Source: Sorangium aterium
GTDB taxonomy: Bacteria > Myxococcota_A > Polyangia > Polyangiales > Polyangiaceae
NCBI RefSeq assembly: GCF_028368935.1
Contig: NZ_JAQNDK010000003.1
Location: forward strand, 1,488,001-1,552,000
DNA length: 64,000 nt
Direction: 5' to 3'
The position numbers were made by a program, and so were the translations under genes. Below, one piece after another: positions 25,111-34,207 of this stretch. The stretch's first letter is position 1. Each line of letters opens with the position of its first letter. The notes beneath the pieces were generated by a model. That model worked only from the letters and a program-made list of their open reading frames with translations, did not search any database and was not told the DNA's origin.

Positions 25111-26736
25111 ATGATCCCCCAACCCCAGCTGTTGCCGGGAAAGGAGCTCGGGCACTACGAGCTCCTCCTGCCCATCGCGCAGGGGGGAATGGCCACGGTG
25201 TGGGCCGCGCGCCACAAGGGCCGTCGCGGCTTCCAGAAGACGGTCGCCATCAAGACGATGCTTCCGTCGCTCTCGGATGATCCCCAGTTCGAGAAGATGT
25301 TCCTCGAGGAGGCGAGGCTCGCCTCGGGGATCCATCACCCGAACGTCGCCGAGATCCTCGACCTCGGCGAGCAGGACGACGTCCTCTACATCGCGATGGA
25401 GTGGGTCGACGGCGAGGCGCTGTCGGTCATCGCGAAGGCGGCGAGCAAGAGCGGCGTGGCCATCCCGCTGCGCATCGCGCTCCGCATCCTCGGCCGCGCT
25501 TGCCTCGGTTTGCACGCCGCGCACGAGCTCCGGGACCCGCAGAACGATGATCTGCTGCTCGGGCTCGTGCACCGCGATGTGTCACCCCAGAACATCCTCG
25601 TGACGTACGACGGCCACGTGAAGCTCGTGGACTTCGGGGTCGCCAAGGCGACCAACCGCGCGCACAACGATACGACCGCGGGACAGATCAAGGGCAAGGT
25701 GCCGTACATGTCCCCGGAGCAGGCGCGAGGCGATCGGGTCGATCGGCGCACCGACGTGTTCGCGATGGGGATCGTGCTCTACAAGTTGACGACCGGAGAG
25801 CACCCCTTCGCCGCAGAGAACGATCTCCTCACGCTGAAGTACATCACCTCGCGACCGGCGCTCTCACCCCGCCTGAAGAACCCGGATTTCCCGCCCGAGC
25901 TGGACCAGGTCCTGATGACGTGCCTGCAGAAGGAGCCGGAGCGCCGATACCAGACGATGCTCGAGCTGGAGCGCGCGCTGGAGGCCGTGCTGGCCAAGGA
26001 GCCGACGGTGACCGACCACGACGTGGGGGCGTTCGTGCGCGGGCTCCTGGGAGAGCGCAACCAGCGCCGGCGCGCAGCGCTGCGGGACACGGTCCGCGTG
26101 CTCGACGAGCGCGCCTCCAGCCCGCCCGAGGTGATGCTCCTTCGCGACAGCATCAGCGAGCTCTTCTTCACGCAGCTCCCTCCTGGTCAACCGAGCGCCC
26201 AGCTCCCCGCGCCTCGCCGGAGCACCCCCGCGCCCTCGCGGCCGGCGCTGCCATCCGAGTCGCTGATCCCGAGCTGGCCTGGCCATGAAACGCAGCTGGG
26301 CCCGATCGAGGTCCCGGCGGCCCGCCGCCGCTCGGGGACGCGGGTGGCAGCCGCCGCGCTCGCGCTCATCACGCTGCTGGGCGCCGGGGTGATGTGGTTC
26401 GGGCGGCCCACGCCGGAGCAGAGCGCGTCCGAACAGCTCCCGGCGCACGCCCTCGGCGCTGGCTCGACGGCCGCAGCCGCGACGGGCGCACCGCCAGGGC
26501 CGGACGGCGCGCCCACGCTCCTGGCCGACCACGTGGGCGTGGGTGCTCAATCCGCCCCCGAGGCGAGCGACCCGGGGCGCGGAGCGAGCGCTCCGGACCC
26601 GACGGCCAAGGGCGCGACGGCCACCGCAACCCCTAGCGCGACGGCTGCTGGCTCGAGCACCAGCGCGCGCAGAACGAACCCGGGCAAGCGCCCCTCGACG
26701 AAGTGGGTACCGACCGTGACAAATCCCGGGTTCTGA
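25111..26736 (+). CDS. Receptor-like Ser/Thr protein kinase
   Basis: 541 residues from ATG 25111; a GTG at 25030 would add 27 residues. The kinase domain covers about 12-290: glycine loop PIAQGGMATVW, AIKTML lysine, catalytic loop HRDVSPQN (the common myxobacterial variant of HRDLKPxN), DFGVAKA, and YMSPEQARG. A helix at about 416-432 crosses the membrane, followed by an Ala/Pro/Ser-rich outer tail that ends TVTNPGF. This is the Pkn-type architecture of myxobacteria. The frame of the next gene starts 34 bp before this stop, so the two are probably coupled. Confidence 0.92.
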   Translation: MIPQPQLLPGKELGHYELLLPIAQGGMATVWAARHKGRRGFQKTVAIKTMLPSLSDDPQFEKMFLEEARLASGIHHPNVAEILDLGEQDDVLYIAMEWVDGEALSVIAKAASKSGVAIPLRIALRILGRACLGLHAAHELRDPQNDDLLLGLVHRDVSPQNILVTYDGHVKLVDFGVAKATNRAHNDTTAGQIKGKVPYMSPEQARGDRVDRRTDVFAMGIVLYKLTTGEHPFAAENDLLTLKYITSRPALSPRLKNPDFPPELDQVLMTCLQKEPERRYQTMLELERALEAVLAKEPTVTDHDVGAFVRGLLGERNQRRRAALRDTVRVLDERASSPPEVMLLRDSISELFFTQLPPGQPSAQLPAPRRSTPAPSRPALPSESLIPSWPGHETQLGPIEVPAARRRSGTRVAAAALALITLLGAGVMWFGRPTPEQSASEQLPAHALGAGSTAAAATGAPPGPDGAPTLLADHVGVGAQSAPEASDPGRGASAPDPTAKGATATATPSATAAGSSTSARRTNPGKRPSTKWVPTVTNPGF

Positions 26737-27767
26737 GCGGCCGCAGGGCACGGCAGCTCCGCGACGCGCTCCTCCTGGCAGCAAGCCTGGGCGTCGTCGG
26801 CGGCGCCGTGTCGTTGCGGCGGAGCCGAGCGTCCAGCGCCTCGCCGACCCCGGCGCACGCGAGCGCGCCCGCGGAACCGTCGCCCTTGCCCAGGGGCGGT
26901 GAGCCCGAGCGCGCAGCGCTCGACGAGCACGAAACGCAAGCGGGGTGCGGCTTTGCCGACCATGGCTTCGGCGTCTACGAGCGATGGCGCCCGCTCCCGC
27001 TGGGCAGGCTCCTCGTCCCGCCGGCGAACGCGATTCGCTCGGACGGCGGCTACGATCTTCTGGTCCACTTCCACGGCGCCGAGCCTGTCCGGAAGGTGCT
27101 TGCCCCGAGGGGCATGGATCTCGTCATCGCCGGGGTCGACCTGGGGACCCGCTCGAGCGACTACGCGCGTGCCCTCGAGGGCGGCGGCTGGGACGCGCTG
27201 CTCCAGGCGATCGACCGCGAGGTCGAGAGCGCCTCCGGGAGCGCGGGCGCACGCGTCCGCCGCCTTGTGCTGTCCTCCTGGAGCGCTGGATCCGGCGCGA
27301 TCGGCAGGATCATCGAGCGCGGGAGCAGCCACGTGGATGCGTTGATCCTGCTCGACTCCCTCTATGGCTCCTACATGCCGGGGCAGACGTCGCTCGCGCC
27401 GGGGCAGCTCGCACCCTACGTGGCGCTGGCCCACGCCGCCGCGCGCGGCGCGCCGGTCTTCTACCTGACGCACACCGACATCCCGACCAGCGGCTACGCG
27501 TCCACGAAAGAGACGGCCACGTTCCTACTTCGTGAGCTTGGAGCCACCCCCATCGCGGTGACCTCGAGCGGGGACGACGGGCCCTCCGCTGCGCCGGGCG
27601 ATCGCGCCGAGGAGGCAGGAGACGCGCTGCGGCTCACCGGGATGTACGACGGCGGCAGCCTCTACGTGCGCGGCTACGCCGGAACGGGCCCCGGGGAGCA
27701 CTGCGCGCAGCTGCGGCTGCTCCCCGCGATCCTGACGGAGCACGTGCTCCCCGCCCTTCGCCGTTGA
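26703..27767 (+). CDS. Membrane-anchored or secreted alpha/beta-hydrolase-like protein
   Basis: 354 residues from a GTG inside the kinase gene (34-bp overlap). An N-terminal hydrophobic segment (ALLLAASLGVVGGAV) acts as signal or anchor and is followed by a Ser/Pro-rich stretch. The core resembles alpha/beta hydrolases: YDLLVHFHGAEP (oxyanion HG region) and the nucleophile-elbow-like LSSWSAGSGA, with Ser in SAG; candidate Asp in ILLDSLYGSY and a late His is possible. Substrate unknown. Coupling to a receptor-like kinase suggests a joint envelope role; this is inference. Confidence 0.65.
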   Translation: MGTDRDKSRVLSGRRARQLRDALLLAASLGVVGGAVSLRRSRASSASPTPAHASAPAEPSPLPRGGEPERAALDEHETQAGCGFADHGFGVYERWRPLPLGRLLVPPANAIRSDGGYDLLVHFHGAEPVRKVLAPRGMDLVIAGVDLGTRSSDYARALEGGGWDALLQAIDREVESASGSAGARVRRLVLSSWSAGSGAIGRIIERGSSHVDALILLDSLYGSYMPGQTSLAPGQLAPYVALAHAAARGAPVFYLTHTDIPTSGYASTKETATFLLRELGATPIAVTSSGDDGPSAAPGDRAEEAGDALRLTGMYDGGSLYVRGYAGTGPGEHCAQLRLLPAILTEHVLPALRR

Positions 27768-27805
27768 GGCGCCGCTGATGCGAGGAAGCGCGCGGCGTCT
27801 TTTCC

Positions 27806-27823
27806 GCGCCGACGCGTCGGCGC
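27806..27823. terminator. Perfect palindrome between convergent genes
   Basis: GCGCCGACG / CGTCGGCGC, 18 bp without loop, centred in the 78-bp gap between the hydrolase-like gene and proS, which converge. It follows a short T-run (cttttcc). It could terminate both transcripts. Confidence 0.45.
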
Positions 27824-27845
27824 ACGCCCGGCGAACCGCCGCGGC

Positions 27846-29402
27846 TCAGTACGACTTCGCGAACACCACGCGCCGCGGGCTGGGCTTGCCGGTGAAGATG
27901 CACTGCCCTTCACCCGTCAGCGCGTCGGCCCACGGCGCCCCTTCGAACCCCCCGGTCGGGATGCAGCGGATGGTCACCTTGTGCGCATCCTTCACCGCCG
28001 TCTCGATCTCCGGATCGCCGGACCAGTGCGCCAGCGCGAACCCGCCTTGCGCCTCCTTGCCCCCGGTCGACGCGAAGAACGCGTCGAAATCTGCGCGGCT
28101 GTTGATGACGTGCGTGTTGCTGTCGCGCACGGCGAGCGCGCGCGCGTAGAGCGTCGCCTGAATGTCGCCAAGGATCTCCGTGATGCGCCCCACGAGCTCC
28201 CCGCGCGCGATGCTCGACTTGTCTTTCGGCGAGCGGTCCCTGCGCATCACCATGGCCACGCCGGCGTCGACGTCGCGCGGCCCGATCTCGATGCGCAGGG
28301 GGACGCCCTTCTTCACCCACTCCCACTGCTTCTCGCCGCCGCGGATGTCGCGCCGATCGATCTCGACCTCGACGCGGCGCTCGCCGAAGCGCTGCGCCCG
28401 GAGCTCCTTCGCGAGCCCGTCGATGTACTCGTCGATCTTGGCTCGCGTGTCGTCGCCCCGGTAAACGGGGAGGATCACGACGTGCGCGGGCGCGAGGCGC
28501 GGCGGGAGCACCAGGCCGTCGTCGTCGCTGTGGGTCATGATCAGCCCGCCGACGAGGCGCGTCGACACGCCCCAGGACGTCGTCCAGGCGTACTCCTCGG
28601 TCTCCTCCTTGGTCTGGAACTTGATGCCGCTCGCCTTCGCGAAGTTCTGCCCCAGGAAGTGGCTCGTCCCGGCCTGCAAGGCCTTCCGGTCCTGCATCAT
28701 CGCCTCGATCGCATAGGTGTCGACCGCCCCGGGGAAGCGCTCGCTCGCCGTCTTCGGCCCCTCGAGGACGGGCATCGCCATGAAGTCGCGCGCAAACGTC
28801 GCGTAGACCCCGAGCATGCGGAGCGTCTCCTCGCGCGCCTCGGCCGCGCTCGCGTGCGCCGTGTGCCCCTCCTGCCACAGGAACTCCGCCGTCCGCAGGA
28901 ACAGGCGCGTCCGGAGCTCCCAGCGCACGACGTTCGCCCACTGGTTGATCAGCAAGGGGAGATCCCGGTAGCTCTGCACCCAGCTCGCGAACGCCGCGCC
29001 GATGATCGTCTCGGACGTGGGGCGCACGATGAGCGGCTCTTCCAGCCGGGCCTGAGGGTCGGGAATGAGCCCGCCGCCAGGGCCGGGGACGAGCCGGTGG
29101 TGGGTGACCACGGCGCACTCCTTCGCGAACCCCTCGACGTGCTCCGCTTCCTTTTCGAGGAACGACTTCGGGATGAACAGCGGGAAGTAGGCGTTCTTGT
29201 GCCCGGTCGCCTTGAACATGCTGTCGAGCTCGCGCTGGATGTTCTCCCAGATCGCGTAGCCCCACGGCTTGATGACCATGCAGCCGCGGACCGGGGAGCT
29301 CTCCGCGAGGTCGGCCGCGCGCACGACCTGCTGGTACCACTCCGGGTAGTCCTCGTTGCGGGTGGGCGTAATGGCGGTCTTCGGCGCTTCGTTCTTGGCC
29401 AC
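27846..29402 (-). CDS. proS: Prolyl-tRNA synthetase, archaeal/eukaryotic type
   Basis: 518 residues from the GTG at 29402, preceded by GAGGAGAG; the frame is open far upstream to 30086, but that is a shadow of the opposite gene. Class II synthetase motifs: motif 1 region KPWGYAIWENIQRELD, motif 2 LINQWANVVRWELRTRLFLRTAEFLWQEGHTAH, motif 3 TSWGVSTRLVGGLIMTHSDDDGLVLPP. The anticodon-binding domain follows and the protein ends with FAKSY, the C-terminal tyrosine typical of the archaeal-type (ProRS-C_1) enzyme. It lacks the bacterial-type editing insertion. It charges tRNA-Pro. Monocistronic and divergent from the peptidase. Confidence 0.95.
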   Translation of the reverse strand: MAKNEAPKTAITPTRNEDYPEWYQQVVRAADLAESSPVRGCMVIKPWGYAIWENIQRELDSMFKATGHKNAYFPLFIPKSFLEKEAEHVEGFAKECAVVTHHRLVPGPGGGLIPDPQARLEEPLIVRPTSETIIGAAFASWVQSYRDLPLLINQWANVVRWELRTRLFLRTAEFLWQEGHTAHASAAEAREETLRMLGVYATFARDFMAMPVLEGPKTASERFPGAVDTYAIEAMMQDRKALQAGTSHFLGQNFAKASGIKFQTKEETEEYAWTTSWGVSTRLVGGLIMTHSDDDGLVLPPRLAPAHVVILPVYRGDDTRAKIDEYIDGLAKELRAQRFGERRVEVEIDRRDIRGGEKQWEWVKKGVPLRIEIGPRDVDAGVAMVMRRDRSPKDKSSIARGELVGRITEILGDIQATLYARALAVRDSNTHVINSRADFDAFFASTGGKEAQGGFALAHWSGDPEIETAVKDAHKVTIRCIPTGGFEGAPWADALTGEGQCIFTGKPSPRRVVFAKSY

Positions 29403-29672
29403 GGTCTCTGCTCTCCTCGATGGGCGGCTCGGCCGGCGGCCTTCGACCGGGCCGCCTTCGTCCCGCTGCGGACGGTCGGCTGGCGCCGGCCCCCGCTCCG
29501 GGCTGAGCGCGCGACGTATCAGGAGCGCGGCAGGGTGTCGAGCGCAGCGGTCCCAGCGCCGGAGCCTCGCGGCCCTCCCGCTGGCTGGAGCGATGCCGCT
29601 CGCCCCGACGGCCGCCGCGCGCCAGGCTGCCTTCGCGGCGGCGCGCCGTCGTGGTACGCGCAGGAGAACGAC

Positions 29673-30569
29673 GTGAACTACGTCATCCTCACGCACGGCG
29701 GGGTGACCGCGCCGCAGAGCGGCTCGGAGAGCTGCGCCAGGGCCGCCGACGAGGCGCGCCGCGCGCTGGACGCGGGCGGAGAGGCGCTCGCGGCGGCGAT
29801 CGGGGCGACCGCGCGCCTCGAGGACGACCCACGCTTCAACGCCGGGACGGGCTCGAACCTCCGCCTCGACGGGCGGACGGTCGAGATGGATGCGGCCGTG
29901 ATGGCCAGCGATGGACGGTTCGGCGCAGTGGCGTGCATCGAGCGCGTGAAGAACCCCGTCCTTGTCGCCGCGAAGGTGGTGGAGACGCCGCACCTGCTCC
30001 TCGCCGGCGCCGGGGCGACGGCGTTCGCTCGCCGGCTGGGGTTCGCGGACCATGATCCGGTCACCGAGGAGGCGCGCCGGAAGCACGACCGCTCCCTCGC
30101 GGCGCTACGGGGCGAGGGCGGAGACGACGAAACCACGAACGACGCGGCGCGCTTCCATGCGCTCACGGCGACGCGGTTCTGGAACTTCGACGCCGAGCCG
30201 ATCGAGTGCGACACCGTCGGGGCCGTCGTTCGCGACACGCACGGCCGGTTCGCCGCCGCGGCGTCGACGGGCGGGTCGACCTACTCGCTCCGCGGCCGCA
30301 TCGGGGACGTGCCGCTCCTCGGCGCGGGGATCTACGCCGGCCCCCACGGCGCCGTGGCGGCGACGGGCGTCGGCGAGGAGATCGCGCGCCGCTTCCTCGC
30401 GCGGACCGTCTACGACTGGCTCGCCGACGGCGTCGCGCCCGCGCGCGCCGCGCAGCGCGGCGTCGCGATGTTCCCCGACGTTCTCGCGATCGGCGTGCTC
30501 GTCGTGGGGCGGAGCGGCCAGGCGATCGCCTCGAACCGCACCATGCCGAGCGCGCAGCTCGTGGGCTGA
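29673..30569 (+). CDS. Isoaspartyl peptidase / L-asparaginase (Ntn hydrolase)
   Basis: 298 residues from a GTG behind GGAG. The fold is that of plant-type asparaginases: ILTHGGVTAP at the start, FNAGTGSNLRLDGRTVEMDAAVM, and the autocatalytic cleavage site CDTVGAVVRD in which the Thr becomes the N-terminal nucleophile of the beta subunit. STGG and GAGIYAG are conserved downstream. The enzyme removes beta-aspartyl residues from damaged peptides or hydrolyses asparagine. It is 16 bp upstream of the flavoprotein gene, so the two likely share a transcript. Confidence 0.9.
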   Translation: MNYVILTHGGVTAPQSGSESCARAADEARRALDAGGEALAAAIGATARLEDDPRFNAGTGSNLRLDGRTVEMDAAVMASDGRFGAVACIERVKNPVLVAAKVVETPHLLLAGAGATAFARRLGFADHDPVTEEARRKHDRSLAALRGEGGDDETTNDAARFHALTATRFWNFDAEPIECDTVGAVVRDTHGRFAAAASTGGSTYSLRGRIGDVPLLGAGIYAGPHGAVAATGVGEEIARRFLARTVYDWLADGVAPARAAQRGVAMFPDVLAIGVLVVGRSGQAIASNRTMPSAQLVG

Positions 30570-30585
30570 GGAGCCGCAGACGACG

Positions 30586-32100
30586 ATGCAGAGTGGAGAC
30601 CCTGATGCGATCGTGGTGGGCGCGGGACCGAACGGCCTCACAGCGGCGGCGTACCTCGCCCGCGCGGGCTTCTCGGTGCTCGTCCTGGAAGCCGAGCGAG
30701 AGCCGGGCGGCGCGGTCCGCACGCGCGAGGTGACGCTCCCGGGGTTCCGCCACGATCTCGGCGCGGCGTTCTTCCCCTTCGGGCAGACGAGCCCGGCGCT
30801 GGTGCCGCTCGATTTGCCGGGGGCCGGCCTCGTGTGGCGGCACGCGCCGATCGACAGCGCTCACCCGGCGCCCGACGGGACGTGCGCCTCGATCGCGCGG
30901 GACGTCGACGCGACGGCGCGGTCGCTCGGCGAAGACGGCCCCGCATGGCGCCGGATCGCCGGCTGGCACGCGGCCACCCGTGAGCGGATGCTGAACGCGC
31001 TCCTGTCCACGCCGCCCGCCCTCGGGCAGCTGCTCCGGCTCGGACCCCTCAACCTGCTCCGCCTCGCGCAGGTGGCCCTCTCGAGCGGACGTGGCTTCGC
31101 GACGCGCACCTTCCGGACCGAGGCGGCCCGACGCGTCGTCCCCGGGCTCGCCCTCCACACCGACGTGGGCCCGGACGATCCCTGCGGAGCGATCGTCGGC
31201 TTCATGCTGACCGTGCTCGCCTCGAGCGGCGGCTTCGCGGTGCCCGAGGGCGGCGCCGGCTCGATCACGAGCGCGTTGCTCCGGCGCGTCGAGGAGCGCG
31301 GGGGCGCCCTCCGCTGCGGCGCCCGGGTCGACCAGATCATCGCCAGGCAGGGGCGGGCGGCCGCGGTCCGGCTCGACGACGGCCAGGAGATCCGCGCCCG
31401 CCGCGCGATCGTCGCCGATCTGGCCGCGCCGACGCTCTACCTCCGCCTGCTCGCGTCAGAGCTGGTTCCCGAGCGGGTGCAGCGCGCCATGCGCCGGTTC
31501 CGCCAGGGGTTCGGCACCTTCAAGATGGACTGGGCGCTCGACGGCCCGACGCCGTGGTCCCACGAGGACGCCGCGCGCGCGGCGGTCGTGCACGCGGGCG
31601 ACAGCCTCGACGATCTCTCGGCCTTCACGCGGCAGGTGCGCGCCGGGTCGCTCCCCGAGCACCCCTATCTCGTGATCGGGCAGCAGTCGCTGGTCGATCC
31701 GACGCGCGCGCCGGCCGGCCGCCACACCCTGTGGGCCTACTCCCGCGTCCCCTCCTCCATCGAGGGCGGCTGGGCGGGCTCGCGCGAGCGCTTCGCCGAT
31801 CGCATCGAGGCGCGGATCGAGGAGCTCGCCCCCGGCTTCCGGCAGAGGATCATCGCCCGGACGATCTGGGCGCCGGACGATCTCGAGGCGATGGATGCAA
31901 ACCTCATCGGCGGTGATCTTGGCGGAGGCTCGGCCGATATCCGGCACCAGCTCATCTTCCGGCCGGTGTTCCCCTATTTCCGCTACCGGACGCCGCTCCG
32001 CGGCCTGTATCTAGGCTCGTCCTATGCGCATCCCGGCGCCGGGGTCCACGGCGCGTGCGGGCGCAATGCGGCCCTGGCGGTGCTGGAGGACGAGGGCTAG
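30586..32100 (+). CDS. FAD-dependent oxidoreductase, phytoene desaturase-like
   Basis: 504 residues. N-terminal dinucleotide-binding motif VVGAGPNGLTAAAYLARAG followed by LEAEREPGGAVRTRE, as in the phytoene-dehydrogenase/CrtI family. Late motif YLGSSYAHPGAGVHGACGRNAA resembles the conserved C-terminal FAD-contacting segment GASTHPGGGVxGxxG. Members desaturate or oxidise carotenoids and other hydrophobic substrates. No other carotenoid genes are near, so the substrate is unknown. Start ATG has GGAG 10 bp upstream. It probably forms an operon with the peptidase; it converges with the EBP gene, with 14 bp between them. Confidence 0.88.
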   Translation: MQSGDPDAIVVGAGPNGLTAAAYLARAGFSVLVLEAEREPGGAVRTREVTLPGFRHDLGAAFFPFGQTSPALVPLDLPGAGLVWRHAPIDSAHPAPDGTCASIARDVDATARSLGEDGPAWRRIAGWHAATRERMLNALLSTPPALGQLLRLGPLNLLRLAQVALSSGRGFATRTFRTEAARRVVPGLALHTDVGPDDPCGAIVGFMLTVLASSGGFAVPEGGAGSITSALLRRVEERGGALRCGARVDQIIARQGRAAAVRLDDGQEIRARRAIVADLAAPTLYLRLLASELVPERVQRAMRRFRQGFGTFKMDWALDGPTPWSHEDAARAAVVHAGDSLDDLSAFTRQVRAGSLPEHPYLVIGQQSLVDPTRAPAGRHTLWAYSRVPSSIEGGWAGSRERFADRIEARIEELAPGFRQRIIARTIWAPDDLEAMDANLIGGDLGGGSADIRHQLIFRPVFPYFRYRTPLRGLYLGSSYAHPGAGVHGACGRNAALAVLEDEG

Positions 32101-32114
32101 CGCGCCGCGCTTCG

Positions 32115-33815
32115 CTACTTCGACCGCGACGACGGGCCGTCCCGGTAGTCGGAGCGCTTCAGTCCGTGGCTCGCGATCTTCTCCTGGAGCGTGCGCAGCG
32201 GCATCCTGAGCCGCCGGGCGGCCATCGCCAGGTTGCCGTTGGTGCCGCGGAGGGCATCGAGGATGATCTCCGTCTCCAGACGGTCCATCTGTGCCTTGAG
32301 CCCGATGGCCGGCGCGGAGCTGGGCGGCCCTGCGAGCTCGATGGGAGGCCGATCCGGCGGCGGCGTGGTGCGTTTGGGCGCCGAGAGGGAGTGGATGCTC
32401 TCCGGCAGGTCGAGCGGGGTGATGACATGCCCCCGCGCGATGACGACGGCCCGCTCGATGGCGCTGCGCAGCTCGCGCACGTTGCCCGGCCAGGGATACT
32501 GCTCCAGGAGCGCGAGCGTCTCCGGATCGAGCGAGCGCACGTTCCTGCGGTGCACCTCGCTCGCCTGCCGGAGGAAGCGCTGCGCCAGCGGTCCGATGTC
32601 CTCGCGCCGCTCGCAGAGCGGCGGGATGCGCAGCGGCACCGCGTTGAGCCGGTAGAGCAGATCCGAACGGAACGTGCCCGCCTCGCACATCGCCTCGAGA
32701 TCGCGGTAGGTGGTCGCGACGACCCGCACGTCCACCTCGATCTCCTTGGTCGAGCCGACGCGGACCATGCGACCGGTGTCGAGGACGTGCAGCAACGCGG
32801 CCTGGCAGGACGGAGGGAGGTCGCCGACCTCATCGAGCACCACGGTGCCGCCAGCGCACGCCTCGAAGACGCCCTCTTGCGCGTGGGTCGCGCCGGGAAA
32901 GGCGTCGGCCTCGTGGCCGAAGAGCGTGCTCTCGAGGAGCTGGGCAGGCACGCCGCTGCATCCGACGCGGATCATCTGCATCTTGTGGCGGGGGCCAGCC
33001 TCGTGGATCAGCCGCGCGAACACGTCCTTGCCGGTCCCCGTCTCGCCCTGGAGCAGCACAGGCGCGGACGAGCGCGCGAGGCGCATGGCGGTCTCGAGCA
33101 CCGGGCGCATCGCGGGGCTGCGCATCACGAGCCCCTCGTCGCCCGCCGTGCGCAGCGCGCCCACCGGCGTGGGTCCGCCCACCAGGTTCTCGATGCTCGG
33201 CATCTTTCTCCGCTCCGGGGCGCCACGACGCCCGTCCAGCGCGTCGAGGTTCAGCACCGGCAGCTCGGCGCTCGCGATCACGCGCAGCGACGCCGTGATC
33301 TCCCCGAGCACCACCTCGTCGCCGGGCTTCAAGACGCCGTGCTCGACGCGCTGCCCGCTCAGGAAGGTGCCGTTCGTGGAGCCGAGATCCTGGATGAGCA
33401 CGTCGCCGCGCTGGAACGTGAAGCGCGCATGGCGTCGCGACAGGCTGCGCTCGGGGATCGCGACATCGGCGCTCGGATCGCGGCCGATGACGACGCCGAC
33501 CCCCTCGATCAGCCGCACCGTCTCGGCGCCCTGCCGGTGGTAGATGATGAGCAGCACGTGCGGCTGCGTCCCGCGCTCGCGGCTCAGCTGCGTCAACGCA
33601 TCACGGACCTGCGACATGGCGATCGGGTCCGTCACGCCCAGCTGCGACTCGTAGTGGACGTCCTGTGCTCCGAGGTCGTCGTGCGGCATGGATGGCCGTG
33701 CGACCTTGGTATCCACAGGCAAGTCGACGCCAGCGTGGCCTTCCTCGGACGCGCCCGGCTCGCGGACGTCCGGCGAAGATAGACTCGTCGGAGCGGCCGG
33801 ACGCGGGTGATTCAT
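32115..33815 (-). CDS. FHA-domain AAA+ Fis-type regulator (enhancer-binding protein family) with altered GAFTGA loop
   Basis: 566 residues. An N-terminal FHA domain (about 85-180) contains GRDPSADVAIPERSLSRRHA and DLGSTNGTFL, a phosphothreonine reader. The central AAA+ domain has Walker A GETGTGKD and Walker B TVVLDEVGDL with R-finger segment RSDLLYRLN. A C-terminal Fis helix-turn-helix ends NLAMAARRLRMPLRTLQEKIASHGL. The sigma-54 contact loop, normally GAFTGA, reads DAFPGA in this protein. It probably responds to Ser/Thr kinase signals. Whether it still acts through sigma-54 is doubtful from this loop. No obvious target is adjacent. Confidence 0.9.
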   Translation of the reverse strand: MNHPRPAAPTSLSSPDVREPGASEEGHAGVDLPVDTKVARPSMPHDDLGAQDVHYESQLGVTDPIAMSQVRDALTQLSRERGTQPHVLLIIYHRQGAETVRLIEGVGVVIGRDPSADVAIPERSLSRRHARFTFQRGDVLIQDLGSTNGTFLSGQRVEHGVLKPGDEVVLGEITASLRVIASAELPVLNLDALDGRRGAPERRKMPSIENLVGGPTPVGALRTAGDEGLVMRSPAMRPVLETAMRLARSSAPVLLQGETGTGKDVFARLIHEAGPRHKMQMIRVGCSGVPAQLLESTLFGHEADAFPGATHAQEGVFEACAGGTVVLDEVGDLPPSCQAALLHVLDTGRMVRVGSTKEIEVDVRVVATTYRDLEAMCEAGTFRSDLLYRLNAVPLRIPPLCERREDIGPLAQRFLRQASEVHRRNVRSLDPETLALLEQYPWPGNVRELRSAIERAVVIARGHVITPLDLPESIHSLSAPKRTTPPPDRPPIELAGPPSSAPAIGLKAQMDRLETEIILDALRGTNGNLAMAARRLRMPLRTLQEKIASHGLKRSDYRDGPSSRSK

Positions 33816-34207
33816 GCCTTCTCTCTCATGCGTGCCCGAGGAGCCTCCGGCTCGAAATGTTGGCCCGCGAGCCCTGCTCGCGCTCGTCCCGTTATCCTAT
33901 GACCATAAGCTAGAGGTCGCCCAGCGCGCAAGGCGCGAGCAGCACTTCGTCGGCGCTGCGGCGTAGCCGCAGGCGGCACGCGCACGCGCACGCATCAGGC
34001 GCCACGCAGTATGCAGCCCACTGAGCCGCACGGCTCTCCGCCCCTTCTCTCTCTTTTCGGACTTTACCGCTTTGTTTCCTCCCCTTCCTCCTCTCGCTCG
34101 CTGCCCTGTTTCCTTTGCCTCTACTGCCTCTACTTCCTAGTTCTTTCTCTTTCGTTTCTGCAGTGTAGCCCTCGGACGCACACTTGCAGGCGGCCTCGGC
34201 GCTCCGC
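33816..34207. other. Intergenic region of 392 bp with pyrimidine-rich tract
   Basis: No gene. The plus strand from about 34035 to 34160 is almost entirely C/T (ctttgtttcctccccttcc type), with TGCCTCTAC twice in tandem. The tract lies downstream of the amidotransferase gene end and upstream of the FHA regulator start. It is far lower in GC than the surroundings. Confidence 0.6.
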
